From the NCBI GenBank assembly GCA_965279165.1, contig OZ257140.1:1178001-1242000 (forward strand): 64,000 nucleotides of DNA. Direction: 5' to 3'. The DNA comes from JBAYIE01 sp965279165 (GTDB taxonomy: Bacteria > Bacteroidota > Bacteroidia > UKL13-3). The translations under genes were made by a program, and so were the position numbers. Positions 41,048-49,787 of this stretch are shown here, piece after piece. The notes beneath the pieces are model-generated. The model saw only the letters and a program-made list of their open reading frames with translations, had not been told where the DNA came from and did no database searches. The number at the start of each line of letters is the position of its first letter. Position 1 is the first letter of the stretch.

Positions 41048-41293
41048 TTTAATTAATGAATGAATAAATTCTCGACCCTTGGCTGACTTTAGCTGCTTTT
41101 CTCTTTTCATTGCTTCCGATTTTATAGAGAACTCTTCAGTATATAGTAAAACCCAAGGACGAAATTTGATTGTGTAACCCTTTGTAGCTAGGACGTTGTG
41201 AGATAATAATCTCTTTTCAATATCGGAAGTATATCCAATATAAATTTTGTTGAAATTTTCTGAGTAAAGGACATAAACAGTGAACATAGGCAT
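41045..41293 (-). CDS. GIY-YIG nuclease-domain protein, copy 2
   Basis: 82 residues: VYVLYSENFNKIYIGYTSDIEKRLLSHN, RPWVLLYTEE and SEAMKREKQLKSAKGREFIHSLIK. It differs from copy 1 at about ten positions, mostly conservative. Its ATG lies directly behind the T-run of the tRNA-fMet terminator, and its stop codon lies inside a decayed tRNA-fMet copy, so the gene exactly fills the space between a tRNA and a tRNA fragment. Role unknown; a homing-type endonuclease is one option, a UvrC-like or structure-specific nuclease another. Confidence 0.85.
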   Translation of the reverse strand: MPMFTVYVLYSENFNKIYIGYTSDIEKRLLSHNVLATKGYTIKFRPWVLLYTEEFSIKSEAMKREKQLKSAKGREFIHSLIK

Positions 41294-41320
41294 AAAAAAT
41301 CCCGCCGAAGCAGGATTTTA
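41294..41320 (-). terminator. tRNA-fMet terminator
   Basis: On the minus strand AAAATCCTGC-TTCG-GCGGGATTTT forms a 10-bp stem (one G-T pair) with a UUCG tetraloop and continues into T6. It ends one base before the GIY-YIG copy 2 start codon. Confidence 0.8.
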
Positions 41321-41325
41321 TTTAG

Positions 41326-41397
<72 letters not shown>

Positions 41398-41757
41398 ATA
41401 TATTTTCATTTCAAAAGAACTTCGAACCTGTGTCCGCCAACTGGCGGATATGAGCCCAACGTCCGTCTACTGACGAACCACTCCACCATATATTTTCATT
41501 TCAAAAGAACTTCGAACCTGTGTCCGCCAACTGGCGGATATGAGCCCAACGTCCGTCTACTGACGAACCACTCCGCGATATATTTTCATTTCAAAAGAAC
41601 TTCGAACCTGTGTCCGCCAACTGGCGGATATGAGCCCAACGTTCGCCAGCTGGCGAACCACTCCGCGATATATTTTCATTTCAAAAGAACTTCGAACCTA
41701 TGTCCGCCAACTGGCGGATATGAGCCCAAATCACTATCCACTGCTCCACTCCGCGAT
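41398..41757 (-). repeat. Four tandem 90-bp tRNA-fMet-derived units with palindromic inserts
   Basis: Units start at 41401, 41491, 41581 and 41671 (period exactly 90). Each has TATTTTCATTTCAAAAGAAC, the T-arm remnant TTCGAACCTGTG (CTATG in unit 4), palindrome TCCGCCAACTGGCGGA, TATGAGCCCAAC from the anticodon arm, a second palindrome in place of the D arm (TCCGTCTACTGACGAA in units 1-2, TTCGCCAGCTGGCGAA in unit 3) and CCACTCCGCGATA from the acceptor. Unit 4 keeps a nearly normal D arm (CACTGCTCCACTCCGCGA). None can fold as a tRNA. They lie directly upstream of the intact tRNA-fMet on the same strand. Confidence 0.88.
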
Positions 41758-41840
41758 TTAGGGATGCAAATATAGGACTTTATGGTTGTGTGCGCAAACT
41801 TAATTCGGATGAAATGAATATATAGTACCTAATTAAACAA

Positions 41841-41867
41841 TAAAGCCCCGATTAATCAGGGCTTTAA
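41841..41867. terminator. Bidirectional terminator after the TPR gene
   Basis: AAAGCCC and GGGCTTT pair around CGATTAATCA, itself partly paired, with A/T runs on both sides. It serves the minus-strand TPR gene. Confidence 0.7.
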
Positions 41868-41885
41868 AGGTAATCAAAGAAAATT

Positions 41886-42560
41886 TCAGGCAACCCTTTT
41901 TAACCGGTATTCCTGCATATGTTCGAAACGTTGGGCTAGTTTTAAGTCTTTAACCGCATCTTCGAATGTGCCATGGTACATGCGGAGTTTTGCCCGAAGT
42001 TTTAAGGCATCAACGTATTGCGGATTTAGTGCCAGTGCGCGGTTTAGATCATTAATAGCAACCTGCATTTTTTTGAATGAATTGAGAATCAAGGCTCTCC
42101 AATAATATAGTTCTTCTTTAAAAGGACTAAGAATGATGGCCCTGTTTATCATTCCATATGCTGATTCACGGTCGTTCATCAAGTAGGCGATTTCTGCTGC
42201 TAACCGATGATAAGTAGCATTTTCATCTTGTGAAGCGATAGCTGCACTGATATAATGCGATGCTGTTTCATAATCCAACATCAATTTATAATATTCGGCA
42301 TAACATGCTAGTGCTTCTGCATGGTGTTCGTCTTCTTGTAAAACCATATCAAACATATATGCCGCCTTTCTAGCCTGGTTCAGATATAAATAGCACAATC
42401 CCTTCTTTAATCTGGCACTTAAATGGGCATGATCTGATAATAAAAATGAATTGAGCAAGTGCATGGCTTCATGATACCGACCTTCCTTAAGGGCTAAAGT
42501 TGCATCATCCATCAGTTGTTGTTGGTTCAAGGTTCCCATAATTTCTTTTGCAGTTTTCAT
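41886..42560 (-). CDS. TPR-repeat protein
   Basis: 224 residues, cytoplasmic (no signal peptide). About five tetratricopeptide units cover the protein: ALKEGRYHEAMHLLNSFLL, LYLNQARKAAYMFDMVLQ, YYKLMLDYETASHYISAAIA, AYLMNDRESAYGMINRAIIL and ALNPQYVDALKLRAKLRMY. A scaffold for protein contacts; the partner is unknown. It stands alone between a tRNA locus and a divergent WYL regulator. Confidence 0.8.
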   Translation of the reverse strand: MKTAKEIMGTLNQQQLMDDATLALKEGRYHEAMHLLNSFLLSDHAHLSARLKKGLCYLYLNQARKAAYMFDMVLQEDEHHAEALACYAEYYKLMLDYETASHYISAAIASQDENATYHRLAAEIAYLMNDRESAYGMINRAIILSPFKEELYYWRALILNSFKKMQVAINDLNRALALNPQYVDALKLRAKLRMYHGTFEDAVKDLKLAQRFEHMQEYRLKRVA

Positions 42561-42726
42561 ATTTGTTGTTTTTTCTTAAACAAAGATTGAACCACCACTT
42601 CGCAACCTATCTGCGAGGTACTTTACAATTAATTTTTGTTACGTTAGTCGGCCATATTCAGTTAATTTTACTTCTTACTTTATGCTACAAATACTACCTT
42701 AACCTCCGTAAAAATTAATCACCATT

Positions 42727-42783
<57 letters not shown>

Positions 42784-42785
42784 TC

Positions 42786-43787
42786 ATGCCTAAAAACAAA
42801 AATGCCTTTATCCGATACCGCATCATTGATACTGCCTTGCGGAACCGCCATAAACGATACCCGACCAAAGCAGAACTAATTGAAGCATGTAGTGGAATGG
42901 GAACAGTGTCTGCACGCACCATCGACAAGGACATATTCGATATGAAATTTGATGAAGAACTTGCCTATTTCGCTCCTATCGAATACAACCGACAAAAAAA
43001 CGGGTACTACTATACCGAAGAAGCCTATTCTATCAACAAAATCCCACTCAAAGCCGAAGATTTATATGCCTTGGAGTTTGCTTGTAGTTTGTTAAAACAA
43101 TTTGAAGGAATTGAACCCGTGAAACAATTTATCCAATCCGTGACGAAGATTGAGGACTTCATTAATATGAAGAGAATAGCCGGCGATAACCTGAATGATA
43201 TTATAGAAACCGAAAAAGGACTAAATGCAAAAGGAAATGAACATCTTGGGGTTTTGCTTTCTGCAATCAAAGAAAGACAGGTACTGATGATTCATTATAA
43301 AAGATTCGGAGAAAACAATCCTAAAACTTATACCTACCATCCTTATGTATTAAAGGAATACCGAAACCGTTGGTATGTTACAGGGAAATCACCGGAAAGT
43401 GGCAGGATAATTATTTTTGCTTTGGAAAGGTTGCTGGAAATAGTACCAACCAAACAGCATTATGAGGAAGATAAAAACTTTGACGCCAAGCAATTTTTCA
43501 AGCATTCGTTCGGCATTTCGGTATTAAGCGGCTTGAAACCCGAAAAGGTTGTTTTAAAATTTCACCCCAATGAATCACCTTATATAAAATCTCAGCCATT
43601 GCACGAAACGCAGCAGATTCTTGCTGATAATGCGACTGCGTTTATCATCCGGTTAGAGGTTATTCCAAGTTATGAATTGCGTTCGCATATATTAAGTTAC
43701 GGAAGCAATGTAGAAATACTTGAACCCGAAAGTTTACGAATCGAACACAAGGATACTTTGCAAAAAGCGCTTAAACTTTACCAATAG
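42786..43787 (+). CDS. WYL-domain transcriptional regulator
   Basis: 333 residues. N-terminal winged helix (about 1-75, RYRIIDTALRNRHKRYPTKAELIEACS and ARTIDKDIFDM), WYL domain (about 150-240, RQVLMIHYKRFGENNPKTYTYHPYVLKEYRNRWYVTGKSP) and a WCX-like C-terminal extension (about 250-333). Such proteins bind nucleic acid ligands and control DNA-damage or defence genes; no target is evident. Its 3' end overlaps the convergent MFS gene by 17 bp. Confidence 0.88.
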   Translation: MPKNKNAFIRYRIIDTALRNRHKRYPTKAELIEACSGMGTVSARTIDKDIFDMKFDEELAYFAPIEYNRQKNGYYYTEEAYSINKIPLKAEDLYALEFACSLLKQFEGIEPVKQFIQSVTKIEDFINMKRIAGDNLNDIIETEKGLNAKGNEHLGVLLSAIKERQVLMIHYKRFGENNPKTYTYHPYVLKEYRNRWYVTGKSPESGRIIIFALERLLEIVPTKQHYEEDKNFDAKQFFKHSFGISVLSGLKPEKVVLKFHPNESPYIKSQPLHETQQILADNATAFIIRLEVIPSYELRSHILSYGSNVEILEPESLRIEHKDTLQKALKLYQ

Positions 43788-45147
43788 CTCGCAATCGCCA
43801 GCCATACCAAGTTAGGTATGCAAAACATGCTACAGTTATAACATAGGAATGATGGATTCCAATAGCAGGTATATCTGCAAGAAGTCCTTGAATCGGTGGA
43901 ATGATGGCTCCACCAAGAATCATCATGATTAAAAATGCAGATCCCTGACTGGTATACTTTCCTAATCCCGTTACTGCTATACTAAATATACATGGCCAAA
44001 GTACCGAACAGGCAAGTCCGCCACTTAAAAAGGCATAAACCGAAACCGTTCCGGATGTAAATAATCCAACCAACATGGCTAACATTCCAAAAGCCGAAAA
44101 ATAAATCATGGCTTTTGACTGGTTATCCAGTGTCATAAAATTCATTCCAACCATCAATAAAATCGGAATGCTGTATAAATATAAATGCGCTACCTCATTT
44201 CCATTGAGCATGTTTACACCAAGTACTATGGCAAATGCAAGAAACGGTATAATACTTTGAAGGATATATTTCTTCCAACCACGTAATTCAAAAACAGCAA
44301 GTGCACCTGTCCATCTACCAATCATTAAACTTCCCCAATACATGGAAATAAATGGTGCAAGTTCTGATTCTGTGTAATTGCCAAACTCCGGCAATCGCAA
44401 CAGTGCTCCCAGATTGGATTGTATTGTTACCTCTACTCCAACATAGATAAAGATTGCAAGCATACCAAGTTTTAATTGTATGAATTTGAATGCACCGAAA
44501 CCCGACTCCATTGCTTCTTCATTTTTAACCTCCGGCATATGCGATAACCCCAGAAAAATTGCGAGTGCTATAAATAAAACGGTAACGCCTGTAAACAATC
44601 CACTAATGCTGGATAAGGTTGCGTCTCCGGCCGAACCATGTAATCCGCCAAACAAAAAATAACTTACGATGATAGGTCCTATGGTTGTGCCTAACGAATT
44701 TATTGCACCTGCAAGATTGGAGCGGTGAGCACCTGTATCGGCGCTACCCAACGCAATAATAAAAGGCCATGCACTGGTTTGTTGTAACGAAAAACCTAAA
44801 GCAATAATAAAATAAGATGAAAGTAAAAAGGCATAGCTTTCAAGGTTAACAGATGGTATGATACATAACGAACCTATTGCAGAAAGTAACAAACCATAAA
44901 CCATTCCTCTCTTCAATCCGATTTTATTCAACAAATCGGTTTTAGAAAAGCGCGAGTACAAAAACAACAACACCGAACCAATAAAATATCCACCGTAAAA
45001 AGTGAGGTCGATAAGTTGTGATTGAAACTGACTTAAGGATAGGTTGACTTTACAAAATGGAATTAATATGCCGTTGGAAGCTGCGATAAATCCCCAGAAA
45101 AAAAATATGGTGATGATGGAATATAGCTGTGAGCGATTTGATTTCAT
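43771..45147 (-). CDS. FucP-family sugar MFS transporter
   Basis: ATG 45147 (MKSNRSQLYSIITIFFFWGFI) is the likely start; the open frame begins at 45204. 458 residues with about twelve membrane helices. FFWGFIAASNGILIPFCK, SQSQLIDLTFYGGYFIGS-like region, IGLKRGMVYGLLLSAIGSL, and LQQTSAWPFIIALGS fit the FucP/glucose-galactose proton symporters. The substrate is a sugar, not further defined. Transcribed alone. Confidence 0.85.
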   Translation of the reverse strand: MKSNRSQLYSIITIFFFWGFIAASNGILIPFCKVNLSLSQFQSQLIDLTFYGGYFIGSVLLFLYSRFSKTDLLNKIGLKRGMVYGLLLSAIGSLCIIPSVNLESYAFLLSSYFIIALGFSLQQTSAWPFIIALGSADTGAHRSNLAGAINSLGTTIGPIIVSYFLFGGLHGSAGDATLSSISGLFTGVTVLFIALAIFLGLSHMPEVKNEEAMESGFGAFKFIQLKLGMLAIFIYVGVEVTIQSNLGALLRLPEFGNYTESELAPFISMYWGSLMIGRWTGALAVFELRGWKKYILQSIIPFLAFAIVLGVNMLNGNEVAHLYLYSIPILLMVGMNFMTLDNQSKAMIYFSAFGMLAMLVGLFTSGTVSVYAFLSGGLACSVLWPCIFSIAVTGLGKYTSQGSAFLIMMILGGAIIPPIQGLLADIPAIGIHHSYVITVACFAYLTWYGWRLRAIGKV

Positions 45148-45332
45148 CTTTTTTTCTCCCAAATATGAAAACAAAATCGTGCAATAGAAAAACTGGTTTC
45201 CCACATAAAATAAGGTTTGCCCTAAAATTCATGCATGTAATTTTCCATTTAACGCCAAAATTAACCTGTTACGGAATACAGAATCCATAATTCTAACTTT
45301 CGTTGTACATTCGGTTTACAAAGAAAATACGT

Positions 45333-45515
45333 ATGAAAACATCTTATTTACTGGTATTTCTACTCGGATTTGGATACTTATGGCCAATGGGTTGTGGCAA
45401 AAAGAGTACAAAAGCACCTCGAGGTAAACAGGAATCGAAACAAGAAGTTAAAGAAAAGAAGTTAACCCTATTTGGTCCTGTAATCATTGTTAAAGACAGT
45501 AAACCATCTGCATGA
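45333..45515 (+). CDS. Small lipoprotein in front of LytS
   Basis: ATG 45333 gives 60 residues: KTSYLLVFLLGFGYLWPMGC is a signal peptide with lipobox, followed by a Lys/Glu-rich stretch and the hydrophobic tail LTLFGPVIIVKDSKPSA. Its stop overlaps the start of the LytS-type kinase gene (ATGA), so it is part of that operon and could be an input protein or a product of the same response. No family known. Confidence 0.6.
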   Translation: MKTSYLLVFLLGFGYLWPMGCGKKSTKAPRGKQESKQEVKEKKLTLFGPVIIVKDSKPSA

Positions 45516-46558
45516 ATCTTATGGCAGCAATTAAAAAAGAGAAACTTTATTGGATTTGTCAGTTAGGTGGATGGTTTTTATTTACCATGCTCGAGTTTAT
45601 TACTTATTTGACTATCGATGGATTTAGGGCAACCCTCCTGCTCAATGTTTTGGTAAATTTTATTCTTGGAATTACCTTAACCCATGCCTATCGCATCGTT
45701 CTAATAAAAACCGGTTGGTTAAATTTGCCATTATACAAACTGATTCCAAGAGGCATTATGGCAGTAGTCATCATGTCGATTTTGATGGCTTCGGTTAATA
45801 TTCCACTCGACAGATACACCTATCCGATCTTTGAACAAATTCCCTTTTCATTTGGATTTATTTTCGGTTATGTATTCAACCTGAGTAAATATGTTTTGCT
45901 TTGGTCGTTAACCTATCACTTGTTTCAGTATTGGGAACGTTTACTGGAGGCAGAGAAAGAACGTTATCGTTTGCAGGCAGCGATGAAAGAAAATGCATTT
46001 CACAACCTAAAGACACAATTAAATCCACACTTTCTGTTTAATTCTTTAAACAGCATACGCACGTTGATTGATATCAATCCCGTTACAGCAAAATCAGCGG
46101 TTAACCAATTATCGGGATTGCTTCGCAGTTCCCTTTACAACGGCAAACAAAAAACAATTTCTCTGAAGGATGAAATGCAAACGGTGTATGATTACTTGGC
46201 AATTGAATCGATTCGTTTCGATGAAAGACTAGTAACAGAATTTAATATCGATAAAGAAGCCTTGGATTGTGAAGTACCGCCAATGATGTTACAAACCTTA
46301 ATAGAAAATGGGGTTAAGCATGGCATATCTAAATCTAAGAATGGTGGGTCGATTGTTCTAGAGATTCATAAGAACAACAAGGTGCTGCATATTGATATTT
46401 TTAATACAGGACATTTCTCTCCAAATGAAAAATCGGTTGGACTTGGTATAGAAAATACGGTTGAAAGACTAAAAATATTATACGATGAAAAAGCAACCTT
46501 TTCGATTCGCAACACAACTGATAATAAAGTACAAACCCATATAGATATTCCATTATGA
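45512..46558 (+). CDS. LytS/YehU-type sensor histidine kinase
   Basis: 348 residues. Four membrane helices (about 15-150), a short coiled segment, the His_kinase domain with LKTQLNPHFLFNSLNSIRTLID (phosphoacceptor His about 175) and an ATPase domain with LIENGVKHGI and GLGIENTVERLKILY. Overlaps its LytTR response-regulator gene by 4 bp. Signal unknown. Confidence 0.92.
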   Translation: MNLMAAIKKEKLYWICQLGGWFLFTMLEFITYLTIDGFRATLLLNVLVNFILGITLTHAYRIVLIKTGWLNLPLYKLIPRGIMAVVIMSILMASVNIPLDRYTYPIFEQIPFSFGFIFGYVFNLSKYVLLWSLTYHLFQYWERLLEAEKERYRLQAAMKENAFHNLKTQLNPHFLFNSLNSIRTLIDINPVTAKSAVNQLSGLLRSSLYNGKQKTISLKDEMQTVYDYLAIESIRFDERLVTEFNIDKEALDCEVPPMMLQTLIENGVKHGISKSKNGGSIVLEIHKNNKVLHIDIFNTGHFSPNEKSVGLGIENTVERLKILYDEKATFSIRNTTDNKVQTHIDIPL

Positions 46559-47277
46559 GTATAAGAGCCTTAATTGTAGACGATGAAAAACTTGCCCGCC
46601 AAGGTTTAAAAGAATTATTAAAAGAATTTCCTGAAATTGAAATCAGTGGGGAAGCATCCAATGCGGATGAAGCAATAGAATTAATGGATAAATTGAAACC
46701 AAATTTATTGTTTCTGGATATTGAGATGCCGGAGAAATCAGGATTTGATTTGTTGGAAGAATTAATTGAAACTCCTTCCGTAATTTTCACCACCGCTTTT
46801 AACGAATTTGCAATTAAAGCATTTGAAGTAAATGCAATGGATTATCTATTGAAACCGGTTCAGCCCGGCAGATTGCGAGAAGCCATTGGAAGGGTTAAAC
46901 GCGAATTGGCAGATATCAATCAGAATGCAGAGCGCAACAGACTCAACGAAAGCGATCAGGTATTTATCCGGGATGGTGAAAAATGTTGGTTTGTAAAATT
47001 AACCGATGTTCGCATGATTGAATCTGCCGGTAATTATGCCAAAATTCATTTCGATAAATATCAGCCTTTGATCCATAAAACATTAAATGCATTGGATGAA
47101 AGATTAAATCCGCAACAATTCTTTCGTGCCAACCGACAACAGATAATCAACACTTCTTATATAGATAGGATTGAGCCTTTTTTCAACTCCGGATTTCTGA
47201 TCTATATGAAAGACAGTACCAAAGTTGAAGTTAGTCGTCGACAAGCGGTTAAGTTTAAAGAGTTGATGTCTATTTAA
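46555..47277 (+). CDS. LytTR-family response regulator
   Basis: 240 residues. Receiver (about 1-120; VDDEKLARQGLKELL, phosphoacceptor in LLFLDIEMPEKSG, DYLLKPV) and LytTR DNA-binding domain (about 138-240; KLTDVRMIESAGNYAKIHF, FFRANRQQIINTSYIDRIEPFFNSG, VEVSRRQAVKFKELM). Last gene of the lipoprotein-kinase-regulator operon; a terminator hairpin follows about 50 bp later. Confidence 0.93.
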   Translation: MSIRALIVDDEKLARQGLKELLKEFPEIEISGEASNADEAIELMDKLKPNLLFLDIEMPEKSGFDLLEELIETPSVIFTTAFNEFAIKAFEVNAMDYLLKPVQPGRLREAIGRVKRELADINQNAERNRLNESDQVFIRDGEKCWFVKLTDVRMIESAGNYAKIHFDKYQPLIHKTLNALDERLNPQQFFRANRQQIINTSYIDRIEPFFNSGFLIYMKDSTKVEVSRRQAVKFKELMSI

Positions 47278-47284
47278 TCAAGAG

Positions 47285-47320
47285 GTGTTGAGGTGTTGAA
47301 GTGTTAATGTGTTAAAGTAG
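47285..47320. repeat. Degenerate tandem 8-bp words after the LytTR gene
   Basis: GGTGTTGA, GGTGTTGA, AGTGTTAA, TGTGTTAA, ending AGTAGG, the same words and ending as at 9726-9767. Confidence 0.6.
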
Positions 47321-47327
47321 GCTTTAT

Positions 47328-47367
47328 AAAAAAACCACCGATTACCGAAGCAATGGTGGTTTTTAAT
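47328..47367. terminator. Bidirectional terminator between LytTR and the 98-residue gene
   Basis: AAAAACCACC and GGTGGTTTTT (10 bp) around a 15-nt loop, with A-run and T-run on either side; it lies between two convergent genes. Confidence 0.75.
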
Positions 47368-47387
47368 GTTTAATGATTTATACCTGT

Positions 47388-47684
47388 TTATGGTTTAGCT
47401 TTAGGAGCACAACATGATTTTCCGTTTTTCATATCTCCGCAACTTTTCTTTTCTTCAGAAGTACATTCCTTTTTATCTGTTTCTTTCTTTTCTGAATCTT
47501 TGTTAACTGTTGTAGTTGCAGTTGAAACATTTGTTTCTTTAGACGGACCTGCATTGTTTTGAATGGTTGCAGATGCTTCCTGTTTAGGTTTACCGGAAGT
47601 TGCATTTTGTCCATTCTGTGCATTCTGCGCATTTACTACGATTCCCGATACAAGAAAAGCAGCTATAATCATTAGTTTTTTCAT
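47388..47684 (-). CDS. Small secreted Cys-containing low-complexity protein
   Basis: 98 residues. Signal peptide KKLMIIAAFLVSGIVVNAQ, then a Gln/Asn/Ser/Thr/Lys-rich disordered middle and a C-terminal segment with four Cys (KKECTSEEKKSCGD, GKSCCAPKAKP). The Cys cluster could bind metal or form disulfides. No family recognised; transcribed alone or after psd (44 bp downstream of that gene's stop). Confidence 0.6.
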   Translation of the reverse strand: MKKLMIIAAFLVSGIVVNAQNAQNGQNATSGKPKQEASATIQNNAGPSKETNVSTATTTVNKDSEKKETDKKECTSEEKKSCGDMKNGKSCCAPKAKP

Positions 47685-47728
47685 ATTCGATTTGTTATTC
47701 TTAACGCAAGATAGTAATTATTAGTATA

Positions 47729-48382
47729 TTACAATTCAGCTAAAATAGTTCGCCCCCCTTTTACCTTTTGATTTAATTCGACTTTAACCTTTGTACCTAT
47801 TGGTAAAAGTAAGTCGACACGAGAACCAAATTTAATAAATCCCATCTCATCTGCTTGTTTTACCGGTTGTCCTTCTTTAACATACCAAACTATTCTTTTG
47901 GCGAGCGCACCGGCAATCTGCTTAAATAATATCTCTTTATTATCCTTTGTTTGAATTACCGTAGTTGTTCTTTCGTTCTCGGTAGATGATTTTGGATGCC
48001 AGGCAACAAGGTATTTACCCGGATGGTATTTAAAATACTTAACGACTCCACTTACCGGATTGCGGTTTACATGCACATTAAAGGGCGACATGAATACGGA
48101 AATTTGTAAACATTTTCCTTTGAAATATTCTTCATCAATTACTTCTTCAATCACAACCACTTTTCCATCCGCCGGAGAAACAATCAAATTTTCACCCAAT
48201 GTTGGTGTTATCGGTGGATTACGGAAGAATTGCAAAATGATTACCAGAAAGATGATAGATAGTCCCAGAACTATATTCTGAACAATGATTAAATCCGGCA
48301 ACAAATATCCTATCAATGCATTTAATGCAAACAGAAATAAAAGTGTTATTAAAATGGTTGCCTTTCCTTCCTTGTGTAACAT
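47729..48382 (-). CDS. psd: Phosphatidylserine decarboxylase
   Basis: ATG 48382 (MLHKEGKATILITLL) gives 217 residues, the short form typical of Bacteroidota. Two membrane helices near the N-terminus, FRNPP, NLIVSPADGKVVVIEEV, FMSPFNVHVNRNPVSGVVKY, and the self-cleavage site FGSRVDLLLP, where the serine becomes the pyruvoyl group. The enzyme makes phosphatidylethanolamine at the inner membrane. A terminator hairpin separates it from gdh upstream. Confidence 0.93.
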   Translation of the reverse strand: MLHKEGKATILITLLFLFALNALIGYLLPDLIIVQNIVLGLSIIFLVIILQFFRNPPITPTLGENLIVSPADGKVVVIEEVIDEEYFKGKCLQISVFMSPFNVHVNRNPVSGVVKYFKYHPGKYLVAWHPKSSTENERTTTVIQTKDNKEILFKQIAGALAKRIVWYVKEGQPVKQADEMGFIKFGSRVDLLLPIGTKVKVELNQKVKGGRTILAEL

Positions 48383-48396
48383 ATTTTTAAAATTAA

Positions 48397-48434
48397 AAAC
48401 GCAGTGTTTTGTACCGCTACAACACACTGCGTTT
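48397..48434 (-). terminator. Terminator of the glutamate dehydrogenase gene
   Basis: AAACGCAGTG pairs with CACTGCGTTT, extended by TTGTA/TACAA around CCGC; TTTTTAATT follows on the minus strand. It ends only 15 bp before the psd start codon. Confidence 0.8.
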
Positions 48435-48449
48435 GTTTATGAATGAATA

Positions 48450-49730
48450 TTATAAACCGAATTTACCGCGTAATTTTTCTACATCAGCAACACGTTGTAT
48501 GGCTACAACATAAGCTGCAATGCGCATGGCGATATTGTATTTTTTTGATGCTCCGTAAACGCTTTCGAAAGCTGTTTTCATCACCCTATCTGCACGACGG
48601 TAAACACGTTCTTCTGTCCAGTAATATCCTAAACGGTTTTGTACCCATTCGAAATAAGATACTGTTACACCACCTGCATTGGCCAAAATATCCGGTACAA
48701 CCAATACTCCTTTTTTATTCAGAATATCATCGGCACTTGCAGATGTTGGTCCGTTGGCACCTTCAACAATCAATTTGGCTTTGATACGATCTGCATTTTC
48801 ATCATTTATCTGATCTTCCATTGCAGCAGGAACAAGAACGGTAACATCCAATTCAAGCAATTCGGCATTGGTAATCATCTTACCTCCTTTATATCCTTCT
48901 AAAGTACCTTTATTTCCATCGCGGTAGGTGATTGCTTCTTCTACATTTAATCCATCCGGATTAAAATAAGCTCCACTCACATCCGATATAGCAACTATTT
49001 TCAAACCTTGCATCGCAAGCAATTTTGCAGAAATGGATCCTACGTTTCCAAAGCCTTGCACTGCACATGTGGTACCAACAGGATTAATTCCCAGTTTTGC
49101 CAATGCTGCTCTGGTACATACCATCACACCACGACCGGTTGCTTCTACGCGTCCTAAAGAACCTCCCAAAACAATTGGTTTACCTGTAACAACAGCAGGT
49201 TGTGAGCTACCACGAAGTTTTGAATATTCGTCCATAATCCAAGCCATCTCCTGTTGTCCTGTACCCATATCCGGAGCAGGAATATCTTTATCCGGACCAA
49301 ATACATCCACCATCATATCCGTGTATGAACGGGTTAATCTTTCCAATTCTCCTTTGCTCATGGAACGAGGGTCGCATTTAATACCGCCTTTACCACCACC
49401 ATAAGGAATATCTACCACGGCACATTTCCATGTCATCCAAGCAGCAAGTGCTTTTACTTCATCCAAATGAACGTCCATGGAATAACGGATTCCACCTTTA
49501 GAAGGTCCAAGATTCGCGTTGTGTACCACACGAAATCCTTCAAATACTTTCACTTTACCATCGTCCATGGTAACCGGAATATTTACAATTACTGTTTTTT
49601 GCGGAGCAATTAAAACATTGTAATCACTTTCATCTAATCCAATAATTTTTGATGCAACATCGAATCTCTTTTTCATTGATTCGAAAGGGTTTTCTGAACT
49701 GTGTTTAATCACACTTTCTTTTCCTGACAT
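48450..49730 (-). CDS. gdhA: Glu/Leu/Phe/Val-type (glutamate) dehydrogenase
   Basis: 426 residues, the size of hexameric GdhA/RocG enzymes. FRVVHNANLGPSKGGIRYS, the catalytic-lysine block VDIPYGGGKGGIKCDP, DMGTGQQEMAWIMDEYS, and the NAD(P)-binding VQGFGNVGS in order. It interconverts glutamate and 2-oxoglutarate. Coenzyme preference cannot be settled by eye. Together with glnN it covers ammonia assimilation, though the two genes are far apart. Confidence 0.93.
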   Translation of the reverse strand: MSGKESVIKHSSENPFESMKKRFDVASKIIGLDESDYNVLIAPQKTVIVNIPVTMDDGKVKVFEGFRVVHNANLGPSKGGIRYSMDVHLDEVKALAAWMTWKCAVVDIPYGGGKGGIKCDPRSMSKGELERLTRSYTDMMVDVFGPDKDIPAPDMGTGQQEMAWIMDEYSKLRGSSQPAVVTGKPIVLGGSLGRVEATGRGVMVCTRAALAKLGINPVGTTCAVQGFGNVGSISAKLLAMQGLKIVAISDVSGAYFNPDGLNVEEAITYRDGNKGTLEGYKGGKMITNAELLELDVTVLVPAAMEDQINDENADRIKAKLIVEGANGPTSASADDILNKKGVLVVPDILANAGGVTVSYFEWVQNRLGYYWTEERVYRRADRVMKTAFESVYGASKKYNIAMRIAAYVVAIQRVADVEKLRGKFGL

Positions 49731-49787
49731 GGTATTATCTATTTAAATAAGGTTGACAAATGTAACAAAAGGGCGTTGTTTGACAAA

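Noticed and set aside
41398..41757. CRISPR-like array
   Set aside because: Period is 90 bp with nearly the whole unit repeated, no unique spacers, and no cas genes nearby; the units are recognisable tRNA pieces.
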